From contig JAPYOP010000034.1 of assembly GCA_029938115.1 (NCBI GenBank), positions 12,510-49,328 on the forward strand: 36,819 bases of DNA, written 5' to 3'. Under the pieces are notes generated by a model. It saw nothing but the letters and a program-made list of their open reading frames with translations. It searched no databases and was not told the DNA's origin. Position numbers and translations under genes: made by a program. Source of the stretch: Colwellia sp. Lineage in GTDB: Bacteria > Pseudomonadota > Gammaproteobacteria > Enterobacterales > Alteromonadaceae. Positions within the stretch are counted from its first letter, which is position 1, and each line of letters starts with the position of its first letter. Below, one piece after another: positions 17,083-26,360 of this stretch.

Positions 17083-17760
17083 ATGTTTACCGGAATTATC
17101 GAAGCTGTTGGCACAATCAAAGCCATTAACATCAATGCACAAGGAGCACGCTTAGTCATAGCTACAAATAGCCTTGATATGAATGATGTTAACTTAGGTG
17201 ACTCAATTGCCACTAATGGCATTTGTTTAACGGTCGTTGATTTTGATCAACACAGTTATAGCGCTGATGTTTCAAATGAAACTCTAAACCGCACTGGTTT
17301 TGCCCATTATAATGTTGGCATGCAAGTTAACTTAGAAAAAGCTATGTTGGCTAGCACCCGCTTTGGTGGCCACATGGTTTCAGGACATGTTGATGGCGTA
17401 AGTGAAGTATTATCAATTGTTAATAACGGCAATAGTATTGAATACTGGCTTTCTATGCCAAATGACTTGGCGCATTATATTTCTGAAAAAGGCTCTGTAA
17501 CTATTGATGGCACAAGCTTGACGGTGAATGCATTAAGCGATAGTAGAAGTGAAGGTAAATTTAGATTGACCATAGTGCCGCACACAGTCAAAGAAACAAT
17601 TTTTGCCCATTATAAAGTAGGAACTAAGGTTAATTTAGAAGTCGATTTAATTGCTCGTTATTTAGAACGTTTACTAACTAAAGAAAGTAGCTCTGATGTT
17701 GCTGTTCCTAAGTCAAACGTAACTGAATCTTTGCTACAAAAAGCAGGTTTTATTAAGTAA
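17083..17760 (+). CDS. ribE: Riboflavin synthase alpha chain
   Basis: A 225-residue enzyme that converts two 6,7-dimethyl-8-ribityllumazine molecules to riboflavin. It consists of two lumazine-binding barrels: the first begins MFTGIIEAVG and includes GDSIATNGICLTV, the second begins at about residue 98 (FGGHMVSGHVDGV) and includes SVTIDGTSLTVN. The catalytic N-terminal MFTGI sequence requires the ATG at 17083, which has aaaggaaaa just upstream; a longer in-frame reading from 17044 is only the translated repeat. It lies between ribD and ribBA on the same strand. The C-terminal 30 residues (SSSDVAVPKSNVTESLLQKAGFIK) form an ordinary tail. Confidence 0.97.
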   Translation: MFTGIIEAVGTIKAININAQGARLVIATNSLDMNDVNLGDSIATNGICLTVVDFDQHSYSADVSNETLNRTGFAHYNVGMQVNLEKAMLASTRFGGHMVSGHVDGVSEVLSIVNNGNSIEYWLSMPNDLAHYISEKGSVTIDGTSLTVNALSDSRSEGKFRLTIVPHTVKETIFAHYKVGTKVNLEVDLIARYLERLLTKESSSDVAVPKSNVTESLLQKAGFIK

Positions 17761-17821
17761 ATAATTTACATTGGCAACAATCATTAACGCATATTATCAA
17801 TAAGATATAAAAGAGAATCTA

Positions 17822-18931
17822 ATGAATTTAAATACCCCACAAGAAATAATCGACGATATCGCTTTAGGTAAAATGGTTATTTTAATGGATGATGAAGACC
17901 GAGAAAATGAAGGTGATTTCATCATGGCAGCTGAAATGGTAACCCCTGAAGCAATTAACTTTATGGCAACTCATGGTCGTGGCCTTATTTGTATGCCAAT
18001 GACGTTAGAAAAATGTCAGCAATTAAAACTGCCTTTGATGGTTGAAAAAAATGATGCTCAGTTTAGCACCAATTTTACTGTGTCTATTGAGGCTGCTACC
18101 GGTGTTACCACAGGTATTTCAGCTGGCGACCGAGCAACTACAGTACTTGCTGCTGTTGCCAAAAATGCAACGCATTTAAATATCGTACAACCAGGGCACA
18201 TTTTTCCGCTAATAGCTAAAGATGGCGGGGTACTTAATCGTGCTGGCCATACTGAAGCCGGAGTTGATTTAGCGCGTATGGCAAACCTTGAGCCAGCAGC
18301 GGTTATTGTTGAAATTCTCAATGAAGATGGCACTATGGCGCGCCGCCCAGACTTAGAAATCATCGCTCAAAAGCATGATATAAAAATGGGAACTATTGCT
18401 GATTTAATTGAATTTAGAAACGAAACAGAAACTACTATTGAACGTATCTCGCAATGTAAATTACCAACAGCATTTGGTGAGTTCGATTTAACCATTTTTA
18501 AAGATACTATTGATGGGCAAGCTCATTTCGCCTTAACTAAAGGTGAAATTAAGGCTGATGAACCAACCTTAGTGCGCGTGCATTTAGAAAATACCTTTAG
18601 AGACTTATTATTTAGCCAACGCGAAAGTGTGGCTAAGTGGCCAATGGCAAATGCTTTAGAAAAAATTGGTAAAGAAGGTGGGGTTTTAGTTTTATTAGGC
18701 AAACATGAATCACCAATGGAGCTTATTAACTTAGTTGAGAAATACGCTAAAATTGATGCTGGCGAAACAGTAAAAGAAGTCAGTCGTCATGTTGGCTCAC
18801 GTAATGTTGGTGTTGGCTCTCAAATATTATCTAATTTAGGTGTGAGCAAAATGCGTTTATTAAGTTCACAAACTAAGTACCATTCATTGTCCGGTTTTGG
18901 TTTAGAAGTAGTTGAGTATATTGCGGAATAA
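17822..18931 (+). CDS. ribBA: DHBP synthase with degenerate GTP cyclohydrolase II domain
   Basis: A 369-residue protein. Residues 1-200 are 3,4-dihydroxy-2-butanone-4-phosphate synthase, making the four-carbon unit of riboflavin. Evidence is [16 protein letters not shown] (21-36), [10 protein letters not shown], the DRATTVLAA region, and [13 protein letters not shown]. Residues 205-369 align with GTP cyclohydrolase II in position and length, but lack the zinc-binding cysteines (the GSxCLTGD...RCDCGxQL region is absent). This half should not cleave GTP and may be structural, so a separate ribA elsewhere is expected. Such fusions are common in Shewanella, Colwellia and relatives. No FMN riboswitch is visible in the 61-nt gap upstream. 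In related genomes ribH and nusB follow; here the copper cluster does. Confidence 0.93.
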   Translation: MNLNTPQEIIDDIALGKMVILMDDEDRENEGDFIMAAEMVTPEAINFMATHGRGLICMPMTLEKCQQLKLPLMVEKNDAQFSTNFTVSIEAATGVTTGISAGDRATTVLAAVAKNATHLNIVQPGHIFPLIAKDGGVLNRAGHTEAGVDLARMANLEPAAVIVEILNEDGTMARRPDLEIIAQKHDIKMGTIADLIEFRNETETTIERISQCKLPTAFGEFDLTIFKDTIDGQAHFALTKGEIKADEPTLVRVHLENTFRDLLFSQRESVAKWPMANALEKIGKEGGVLVLLGKHESPMELINLVEKYAKIDAGETVKEVSRHVGSRNVGVGSQILSNLGVSKMRLLSSQTKYHSLSGFGLEVVEYIAE

Positions 18932-19043
18932 GTAGTAAGCAGAAAATTTTCTTTTATAATGAAAGAAAAAAAGCTATTGTTGGGTCTTGTTTGTTGGAAT
19001 ACAGATGAGATGCAACCATAGTGTTTACAAGTAGTAAGTATTG

Positions 19044-19433
19044 ATGAAATTAGCGCAAAACAAAATCGTAGTTATTTTGCTAATGCTTGTCGCCTTTATA
19101 GGTCAAGCAATGGCGAGTGTAGCTGTGCCTTGCGCTCATGAATCAATGATGAATACTAGTATGTCTATGATGACCCATGAAAGTATGACTAATATGAATC
19201 ATGCCGAAATGATGTCTGGCAGTATCGAGCAATCTGATAATCAAGCTACAAAAATGGATTGCTGCCAAGAACAGTGCAAGTGCCCAATGAATGGCTGTGT
19301 TAGTCTTTCTTTATTCGTTAACGCTAACCCTAGTTTTAATTACGGCGCTATTACACAACAGAAAATATCTCAATTACCTTCTTTACATCAGCCCCAAGTA
19401 AACGCTTCTTTATATCGTCCACCTATTTCGTAA
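19044..19433 (+). CDS. Secreted Met/Cys/His-rich small protein of a copper cluster
   Basis: A 129-residue protein starting at ATG 19044 (a TTG directly before it is less likely). Residues 1-24 are a signal peptide ending AMA-S. The next 45 residues are packed with Met, His and Ser (SMMNTSMSMMTHESM, MNHAEMM), a soft-metal-binding composition. A cysteine cluster follows (DCCQEQCKCPMNGC). The tail is plain. It lies 116 nt before the CusC-like gene and on the same strand, so a periplasmic copper or silver chaperone or sensor role is likely. It resembles the small cysteine-rich proteins encoded ahead of copper pumps in other marine gammaproteobacteria; a named family cannot be given with confidence. 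Confidence 0.8.
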   Translation: MKLAQNKIVVILLMLVAFIGQAMASVAVPCAHESMMNTSMSMMTHESMTNMNHAEMMSGSIEQSDNQATKMDCCQEQCKCPMNGCVSLSLFVNANPSFNYGAITQQKISQLPSLHQPQVNASLYRPPIS

Positions 19434-19549
19434 CTTCTTGGCACTATTGTGCCTAAAATTCCTTATGTTTATTTGTAAACATGGCTTTAGCTTAATTTAC
19501 ATGAAATGAATTATCCGCCACTCTTGTGGTGTATTCTTGAGAATGAAGT

Positions 19550-20920
19550 ATGAAAAAAATTAACTCCCTAGTGGTATTTACCGCTTTATTGATCCCGTTT
19601 ATTGCAAGTTATAGTGGGGCGGAACAATCGTCATTAAGCTTTGTCCAAGCGGTGAATATGGCAAAAAAAAATGATCCTTGGCTTGATGGTAGCCGCCATA
19701 AACAACAATCTTTAGAGTTGATGAGTTATGCTGCCAATACTCAGCCAGATCCTAAAGTATCCATTGCCTTAGCAAATTTACCCATTGACGGCTTTGATTT
19801 CGGCCAAGAAGCTATGACTCAATTTAAAGTGGGTGTTTCGCAAATGTTTGCTCGTGGAGATAGTCTTGCCATTAAAAATAAACAGTATCAACTGCAGTCG
19901 CAGCAACACCCGCTGAAACGACAAGACCGACAGCATAAAATCTCGGTAACCGTTGGTAGTTTATGGCTTGATTTACATAGAGTGCAACAAAGTATCCGTT
20001 TGATTGAGCAGAGCAGAGGCTTGTTTGAGCAACTAAGTCAGTTAGCTGAAGCTAGTTACGGTAGTGGTTTAGGGAAAACAAGGCAACACGATATTGTCCG
20101 CGCACAGCTTGAATTAACTCGATTAGAAGATAGATTAAACCAACTAAAATTAGAACAAAACCGTTATCAGGGTATGTTAGGTCAATGGTTAAGTAACTAT
20201 TCTGTTGATGGCAGTTCATTAGCGTCTCCATACTCAACCAATAGTTTAACTGTGATGACTGTTAGCAATGTGTTACCGCAATTAGATCTAACTAGAGAGT
20301 CGATAATATACGATGCTGAACAGTTGCGAGCAGAGCAACTCGCTTTAATCTTAGCTGAGCATCCATCGGTATTAGCTATCGATAAAATGATTGCGGCTAC
20401 GAGCAAGAACATTGATTTAGCTGAGCAAAAATATCAACCACAGTGGGGCGTTAATGCCAGTTACGGTTATCGTGCCGATGATAATATGGGCAATAGTCGT
20501 GCAGATTTTTTCTCAGTTAGCGTTGTATTTGATGTACCTTTATTCACTGATAACAAACAAGATAATGAAGTTAAATCGGCGATATCTCAAACGCAAGCCA
20601 TTAAAACAGAGAAGTTGTTGTTAATTCGTCAATTGATGTCCGCTTTTGTTAGTGCTAAGGGCAGATTGTTACAGTTAAATGAGCGACATATTTTATATCA
20701 GAAAAAATTATTGCCACAAATCCATGACCAAGCGCAAGCATCTTTGACTGCATATACCAATGATGATGGCAATTTTGCTGAAGTGGTTCGCGCTCGTATT
20801 GCGGAACTTAATGCCCAAATCGATTTTTTAGCGATTAATGTGCAACAGCAAAAAATCATCTTAGAAATTAATTACCTTTTTGTTGGCTCAACAACTCAAG
20901 CTCAAGTGGGGGAATCATAA
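19550..20920 (+). CDS. cusC: Outer-membrane efflux channel, TolC/CusC family
   Basis: A 456-residue outer-membrane factor of a tripartite metal pump. It has a signal peptide (SLVVFTALLIPFIASYSGAEQ) without a lipobox cysteine, unlike E. coli CusC. The body is two repeats of long alpha-helices with few prolines: the first includes QHDIVRAQLELTRLEDRLNQLK, the second starts around ILAEHPSVLAIDKMIAATSKNIDLAEQKYQPQWGVNASYGY, a hallmark of the family. Two hairpin-prone repeats (19440-19453 and 19465-19482) precede it. Its stop overlaps the ATG of the CusB-like gene by one base (TAATG), which shows translational coupling. Specificity for copper/silver rests on its neighbours. Confidence 0.9.
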   Translation: MKKINSLVVFTALLIPFIASYSGAEQSSLSFVQAVNMAKKNDPWLDGSRHKQQSLELMSYAANTQPDPKVSIALANLPIDGFDFGQEAMTQFKVGVSQMFARGDSLAIKNKQYQLQSQQHPLKRQDRQHKISVTVGSLWLDLHRVQQSIRLIEQSRGLFEQLSQLAEASYGSGLGKTRQHDIVRAQLELTRLEDRLNQLKLEQNRYQGMLGQWLSNYSVDGSSLASPYSTNSLTVMTVSNVLPQLDLTRESIIYDAEQLRAEQLALILAEHPSVLAIDKMIAATSKNIDLAEQKYQPQWGVNASYGYRADDNMGNSRADFFSVSVVFDVPLFTDNKQDNEVKSAISQTQAIKTEKLLLIRQLMSAFVSAKGRLLQLNERHILYQKKLLPQIHDQAQASLTAYTNDDGNFAEVVRARIAELNAQIDFLAINVQQQKIILEINYLFVGSTTQAQVGES

Positions 20921-22488
20921 TGAGAAAACAAATGAATTCAAATGAAAAAATGCTAGCTATAGGCATCAGTGTTGGCTTAGCTATTGGTCTTGCTGTTAGT
21001 ACGTTCTTTCTAAATTCAGGGATAAACGAGAAATCAATTACAAGTAAAACTGCAGAAAAACAGCCTATGTATTGGGTTGCACCTATGGATGCTAATTATA
21101 AGCGTGATAAACCGGGAAAATCTCCTATGGGCATGGATTTAGTGCCAGTGTATGAAGATACTGGTGGGGGAGTAGATGAAGGCCCCGGAACTATTCGTAT
21201 TTCAGCAAATGTTGTTAATAATTTAGGTGTTCGCACGGTTACTGCGCAATATAAGTCTTTGCATAATCAAATAAATACTGTGGGCTATGTCACTTATGAT
21301 GAAGATAAACTTGTGCATATTCATCCAAGAGTTGATGGTTGGGTTGATAAGCTTTATGTGAAAACGGTTGGCGCAAGGGTTAAAAAAGGCCAACCATTAT
21401 ATGACATTTACTCTCCTGAATTAGTGAATGCTCAGGAAGAGTATTTACTGGCATTAGATCGCAATAACAAACGTTTAGTTAACGCAGCCCAAAACCGATT
21501 AGTGGCTTTGCAGTTGCCAAAAGCCGCTATAACAGCATTGAAAAAATCACGCAAGGTTCAACAAAATATCACTTTCTATGCGCCGCAAAATGGAGTGGTG
21601 GAAAATTTAAAGATTCGTGAAGGTTTTTTTGTAAAACCGGGGGCTACTTTAATGTCTATTGGTGACTTGTCAGAGATTTGGGTCGAAGCGGAAGTATTTG
21701 AGCGTCAAGCCGCAGAGGTCCATATCGGTACCAAGGTTACTATGCGCTTAGATTATTTACCCGGCAAAGAGTTTAATGGCAAGGTAGATTTTATTTATCC
21801 GACACTTGATGCCAAAACTCGCACGGTGAAAGTACGTTTACGTTTTGATAATCAATCAGGCGAATTCAAACCAAACATGTTCGCGCAAGTGGCTATTCAT
21901 ACCAGCGATGCTGCACAGGCTTTGCTTATTCCAAAAGAAGCGCTTATACGTACGGGTAATCAAGACAGAGTAGTACTGGCATTAGGCGGAGGCAGCTTTA
22001 AATCTATTGAGGTTACGGTTGGTCGTTTTGATAGTGAATCGGTAGAAATATTAGCAGGTTTGACTGAAGGAGAAGCAGTGGTGAGCTCAGCGCAATTCTT
22101 ATTGGACTCAGAATCGAGTAAGTCATCTGATTTCATGCGCATGAATCATGAGTCGTCTATAGATGATGGCGTGATGAGTGATGATATGAGTATGGATATG
22201 TCAGAAGAAGTGATATCCGCAACTACAAGCGGCATTATTAATTCAGTAATGAGAGGTCATCGGATGGTCAATATTTCACGAGTTGCCATTGAAAAGTGGC
22301 AACGCCCTGCGGCAACGTTAGATTTTATGGTTGATGAAGCACTCAATATAAATGTTTTTAATCAAGGTGATGACATAGGTTTTACCTTTGAAATTCGTGG
22401 CGATGACTTTGTTATTATTAATGTAGCTCGTCCTTTAGAACGTCAAAAAACTGGTATGTCACAGCAAACCTCAGAAGAGGATCAATAA
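20920..22488 (+). CDS. cusB: RND periplasmic adaptor, CusB-like with C-terminal CusF-like domain
   Basis: A 522-residue membrane-fusion protein linking the pump to the outer-membrane channel. Residues 11-31 are a membrane anchor or signal. Residues 48-79 are a heavy-metal-binding segment of the CusB type (MYWVAPMD, DKPGKSPMGMDLVPVYE), with methionines for Cu(I)/Ag(I). The barrel-sandwich/helical hairpin/beta-barrel core follows (about 85-400). A Met-rich linker (DGVMSDDMSMDMS) leads to a CusF-like domain (about 435-510). That domain keeps the tryptophan (EKWQRP), but the two methionines expected just after it are replaced (AATLDF). It starts inside the stop of the channel gene and ends one base before the cusA start codon. 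Confidence 0.92.
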   Translation: MRKQMNSNEKMLAIGISVGLAIGLAVSTFFLNSGINEKSITSKTAEKQPMYWVAPMDANYKRDKPGKSPMGMDLVPVYEDTGGGVDEGPGTIRISANVVNNLGVRTVTAQYKSLHNQINTVGYVTYDEDKLVHIHPRVDGWVDKLYVKTVGARVKKGQPLYDIYSPELVNAQEEYLLALDRNNKRLVNAAQNRLVALQLPKAAITALKKSRKVQQNITFYAPQNGVVENLKIREGFFVKPGATLMSIGDLSEIWVEAEVFERQAAEVHIGTKVTMRLDYLPGKEFNGKVDFIYPTLDAKTRTVKVRLRFDNQSGEFKPNMFAQVAIHTSDAAQALLIPKEALIRTGNQDRVVLALGGGSFKSIEVTVGRFDSESVEILAGLTEGEAVVSSAQFLLDSESSKSSDFMRMNHESSIDDGVMSDDMSMDMSEEVISATTSGIINSVMRGHRMVNISRVAIEKWQRPAATLDFMVDEALNINVFNQGDDIGFTFEIRGDDFVIINVARPLERQKTGMSQQTSEEDQ

Positions 22489-22489
22489 C

Positions 22490-25400
22490 ATGATTGCAGC
22501 AATTATTCGCTGGTCGGTTTACAATCGTTTTTTTGTGCTGCTGGCCACCTTTGTTTTCGTGGGGGTAGGTTTATATTCAATTAAAAACACCCCGATTGAT
22601 GCCTTACCTGACTTATCCGATGTGCAGGTGATAATCAAAACAAGTTATCCCGGTCAAGCCCCGCAAGTGGTTGAAGATCAGGTAACGTATCCATTAACTA
22701 CGGCAATGTTATCCGTTCCGGGGGCGACAACTGTTCGTGGTTTCTCCTTTTTTGGTGACTCATTCGTTTATGTGATTTTCAGTGATGATACCGACCTTTA
22801 TTGGGCTCGTTCTAGAGTATTAGAATATCTTAGTCAAGTTGCCCCTCGATTACCTGCAAATGCTAAACCGCAACTAGGCCCCGATGCGACCGGTGTGGGC
22901 TGGGTTTATTTGTATGCTTTAGTTGATAAAACTGGCCAGCATGATATTAGCCAGTTGCGTAGTATCCAAGATTGGTTTTTAAAATATGAATTACAAACCG
23001 TTAAAGGTGTATCAGAAGTTGCTGCGCTAGGCGGTATGATTAAGCAATATCAAGTAAGGGTCAATCCCGATAAATTACGTGCCTTTGGTATTCCGTTATC
23101 ACTCATTCAAAATGCCATTAAACAAGGTAACCAGGAAATTGGTGCATCGGTGGTTGAAATGGCTGAAGCTGAATACATGGTTAGGGCTACCGGTTATATT
23201 AAAAGCGTTAGCGACTTAGAAAATATCCCCCTTGGCGTCAATGAAAATGGTACACCTTTATTACTCAAAGATGTTGCTGATATTGGTACCGGCCCACAAA
23301 TGCGCCGTGGTATTGCCGAGCTTAATGGGATGGGTGAAGTTGTTGGCGGCATTATTGTTATGCGCTTTGGTGAAAATGCCCAAGAAGTGATTGATGGCGT
23401 AAAAGCGAAGTTAGAACAATTAAAACAAGGTTTACCCGATGGAGTTGAAATTGTCACCGTTTATGATCGCTCGGCACTTATTGAGCGCGCGGTTGATAAT
23501 TTATCTGAAAAATTGATTGAAGAATTCATTGTTGTTGCGCTAGTTTGTGTGATTTTCTTATTTCATATTCGTTCATCTTTGGTGGCGGTATTTACGCTAC
23601 CTGTAGGTATTTTAGTTGCCTTCTCTATCATGCATTGGCAAGGGCTTAACGCAAATATTATGTCGCTTGGTGGTATCGCCATTGCGATAGGGGCGATGAC
23701 TGATGGTGCCATAGTGATGATTGAAAACATGCATAAACACATGGAGCGCCTTACTTCTCAAGGAAAGGCATTAACCGATAAAAACCGTTGGCAAATTGTG
23801 ATTGATTCCGCAACCGAAGTGGGGCCTGCTTTATTTTTTAGCTTATTGATTATTACCATTAGTTTTGTGCCGGTATTTACGCTTGAAGCACAAGAAGGTC
23901 GAATGTTTTCGCCGTTAGCTTTTACTAAAACCTATGCTATGGCGGCTTCTGCAGCATTAGCGATAACATTGGTGCCCGTACTGATGGGGTGCTTTATTCG
24001 TGGCAAAGTCCTTCCAGAGCAAAAAAATCCAGTAAATCGATTATTAACCATGGTTTATATGCCAGCGCTTAAAGTAGTGTTAAGTTTTCCAAAAAGCACC
24101 TTAGTAGCGGCATTAATGTTTCTTGCTGTTGGCCTTTGGCCGTTAGATAAAATAGGCAGTGAGTTTATTCCACCGCTTGATGAAGGTGATTTGATGTATA
24201 TGCCAACCACTTATCCGGGAATTTCTATTGGAAAAGCAAGGCAGCTATTACAGCAAACGGACAAATTAATTTATACCGTACCTGAGGTTAAAACGGTCTT
24301 TGGTAAAATTGGTCGTGCAGAAACAGCAACCGATCCTGCGCCAATTACTATGATTGAAACCTTTATTCAATTTAAACCTAAAGATCAGTGGCGAGAAGGT
24401 GTCACTTTGGAGAGTTTGAAGAAAGAGTTAGATAGCTTAGTTAAACTACCCGGAATAACCAATGCTTGGGTAATGCCAATTAAAACTCGAATAGATATGT
24501 TAGCCACCGGCATTAAAACGCCAGTGGGCATTAAAATATCGGGGCCAAAGTTGGACGTTATTCAACAAATTGGTCAACAATTAGAAGTGATCTTAAAAGA
24601 TGTTGAAGGTACCGCTTCAGTATATTCAGAGCGAGTTGCCGCTGGTCGGTACATTAAAGTGGATATTCAGCGGGGGAAAGCGGCACGTTATGGCTTAAAT
24701 ATCAGTGAAATACAGCAAGTGATCGCGACGGCTATTGGTGGTATGAATGTTACGCAAACCGTTGAAGGGCTCGAACGTTATCCGGTTAATCTTAGGTACC
24801 CACAAGATTATCGTGACTCTCCAGAGCAGCTGTCGTTATTGCCCATCGTTACTCCCAATGGCCAACGTATTTCATTAGGTGACGTTGCTAATATTATTAT
24901 TGAAGATGGACCGCCAGGGATAAAATCAGAAAATGCTCGATTAATTGGTTGGGCGTTTATTGATATTGAAGGGGTGGATGTTGGTAGTTATGTTGAATAT
25001 GCACAAGTTATTGTCAGAGAACAGCTAGATTTACCCCCAGGTTATTCAATCGCTTGGGCTGGACAGTATGAATACATGCAACGGGCCAAAGATAAACTCA
25101 CTTATGTGGTGCCATTAACGTTGGCGATCATTATTATTTTGCTATATATCAATTTTAGGAATGTCATTGAAGTGATGATGATCATGGGCACAGTGCCACT
25201 AGCTATGGTCGGCAGTATTTGGTTAATGTACCTTGAAGGTTTTAACTTTTCGGTAGCCGTAGGTGTTGGTTTTATTGCCCTTGCTGGCGTTGCTGTTGAA
25301 ATTGGTGTCATTATGTTGGTCTATCTCAATCAGTCTTATAATGAGCTATTAACCGAACACCAAGAAAAGGGCATAATAACAACGAAGGAAGATATTTTTA

Positions 25401-25627
25401 ACGCGGTATTGCATGGTGCCGGGATGAGAGTACGCCCCGTTATGATGACTGCTTCAACCATTGTCATTGGTTTATTACCTATATTATATGGGACTGGGAC
25501 GGGCTCTGAAGTGATGAGTCGAATTGCCGCACCTATGGTGGGTGGCATGGGTAGCGCGGTAATTTTAACCTTGTTAGTCTTACCGGCGCTTTATTATTTA
25601 TGGCGCGTTAATACCATGACTAAGTAG
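22490..25627 (+). CDS. cusA: RND copper/silver efflux pump CusA
   Basis: A 1045-residue inner-membrane proton antiporter of the heavy-metal RND type. Length and layout (12 helices, two large periplasmic loops) are standard. The start is MIAAIIRWSVYNRFFVLLATFVF. The proton-relay aspartate is in GAMTDGAIVMIENMHK. The three methionines that carry Cu(I)/Ag(I) in E. coli CusA appear in matching contexts: DEGDLMYMPTTYPGIS, ATDPAPITMIETF and TRIDMLATGIKTPVGI. This points to a monovalent metal pump rather than a Zn/Co/Cd (CzcA) pump. It begins 1 nt after the cusB stop, and the PepSY gene follows 28 nt after its stop with its own GGAGG. Confidence 0.97.
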   Translation: MIAAIIRWSVYNRFFVLLATFVFVGVGLYSIKNTPIDALPDLSDVQVIIKTSYPGQAPQVVEDQVTYPLTTAMLSVPGATTVRGFSFFGDSFVYVIFSDDTDLYWARSRVLEYLSQVAPRLPANAKPQLGPDATGVGWVYLYALVDKTGQHDISQLRSIQDWFLKYELQTVKGVSEVAALGGMIKQYQVRVNPDKLRAFGIPLSLIQNAIKQGNQEIGASVVEMAEAEYMVRATGYIKSVSDLENIPLGVNENGTPLLLKDVADIGTGPQMRRGIAELNGMGEVVGGIIVMRFGENAQEVIDGVKAKLEQLKQGLPDGVEIVTVYDRSALIERAVDNLSEKLIEEFIVVALVCVIFLFHIRSSLVAVFTLPVGILVAFSIMHWQGLNANIMSLGGIAIAIGAMTDGAIVMIENMHKHMERLTSQGKALTDKNRWQIVIDSATEVGPALFFSLLIITISFVPVFTLEAQEGRMFSPLAFTKTYAMAASAALAITLVPVLMGCFIRGKVLPEQKNPVNRLLTMVYMPALKVVLSFPKSTLVAALMFLAVGLWPLDKIGSEFIPPLDEGDLMYMPTTYPGISIGKARQLLQQTDKLIYTVPEVKTVFGKIGRAETATDPAPITMIETFIQFKPKDQWREGVTLESLKKELDSLVKLPGITNAWVMPIKTRIDMLATGIKTPVGIKISGPKLDVIQQIGQQLEVILKDVEGTASVYSERVAAGRYIKVDIQRGKAARYGLNISEIQQVIATAIGGMNVTQTVEGLERYPVNLRYPQDYRDSPEQLSLLPIVTPNGQRISLGDVANIIIEDGPPGIKSENARLIGWAFIDIEGVDVGSYVEYAQVIVREQLDLPPGYSIAWAGQYEYMQRAKDKLTYVVPLTLAIIIILLYINFRNVIEVMMIMGTVPLAMVGSIWLMYLEGFNFSVAVGVGFIALAGVAVEIGVIMLVYLNQSYNELLTEHQEKGIITTKEDIFNAVLHGAGMRVRPVMMTASTIVIGLLPILYGTGTGSEVMSRIAAPMVGGMGSAVILTLLVLPALYYLWRVNTMTK

Positions 25628-25655
25628 AACCGAAATTAAAGGAGGTTAGTGAATA

Positions 25656-26360
25656 ATGTCGTGGCATAGAACTAGTCGAAAATATCATAAATGGCTAATG
25701 CTTTTTGTGGGTTTACAGTTTGTGATTTGGTCAATATCTGGTACCTACATGGTTATTCTGGATATTGATTATATCCACGGTGATACCTTAGTAACGGACA
25801 AGCAAATATCTTTGAAAAGTGGGCAAGTTAATTACTCCATGGCAAAGCTCTATATTGAATACCCTAAAGCTAAAAATGTTGAATTAACCAATATGCTTGA
25901 TACTGCGGTTTACCGTTTCAAGGACAGTGAAAATAAGTACTTACTTAGCGCTGATACGGGTAAATCACTTTTACCCCTTAGTGAAGCTGATGCGGTGAAA
26001 GTTGCTAAATACCTGTATGAAGATGCAAATGTTGCAATAAGCCAAGTTAGCCTGATTAGTGAAAATCCTCCTTTCGAATTAAGCGCTAGGCATTTGCCTG
26101 TATGGCGAATTGATTTTGATGACTTTGCCAGCCCAAGTTTTTATATCAGCGTGAATTCAGGAGAATTAGTCACAAAACGTCATACTTATTGGCGCTTATT
26201 TGATTGGATGTTTAGTTTTCATGTAATGGATTATGTCGAAGAAGATCCTAGTAATAAATTGCTACTTTTAGTTTCTATATTCGCGTTAATTGCTAGTTTA
26301 TTTGGTGTTGTACTGACTTATTTTAGAGTACTTAAACCAAAGAAAAGGAGAGCAGTATGA
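25656..26360 (+). CDS. PepSY domain membrane protein 1
   Basis: A 234-residue protein with a helix near the N-terminus (KYHKWLMLFVGLQFVIWSISGTYMVI, about residues 10-35) and one near the C-terminus (LLLLVSIFALIASLFGVVLTYF). Between them lie two PepSY-like units in the periplasm, seen in segments such as LLSADTGKSLLPLSEADAVKVAKYLY and WRIDFDDFASPSFYISVNSGELVTKR. The motif HKW in the first helix is typical of PepSY-associated membrane proteins. Function is unknown; PepSY proteins near metal transporters may act in reduction or control of periplasmic enzymes. GGAGG lies before the ATG, and its stop overlaps the next gene by four bases (ATGA), so the two PepSY proteins are made together. Confidence 0.85.
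   Translation: MSWHRTSRKYHKWLMLFVGLQFVIWSISGTYMVILDIDYIHGDTLVTDKQISLKSGQVNYSMAKLYIEYPKAKNVELTNMLDTAVYRFKDSENKYLLSADTGKSLLPLSEADAVKVAKYLYEDANVAISQVSLISENPPFELSARHLPVWRIDFDDFASPSFYISVNSGELVTKRHTYWRLFDWMFSFHVMDYVEEDPSNKLLLLVSIFALIASLFGVVLTYFRVLKPKKRRAV

Noticed and set aside
17761-17821. FMN riboswitch before ribBA
   Set aside because: The gap is only 61 nt and has none of the conserved aptamer sequence.
18932-19043. CueR/MerR-type copper promoter before the small Met-rich gene
   Set aside because: No convincing dyad with a 19-bp spacer between -35 and -10 was seen, so the copper regulator cannot be named.
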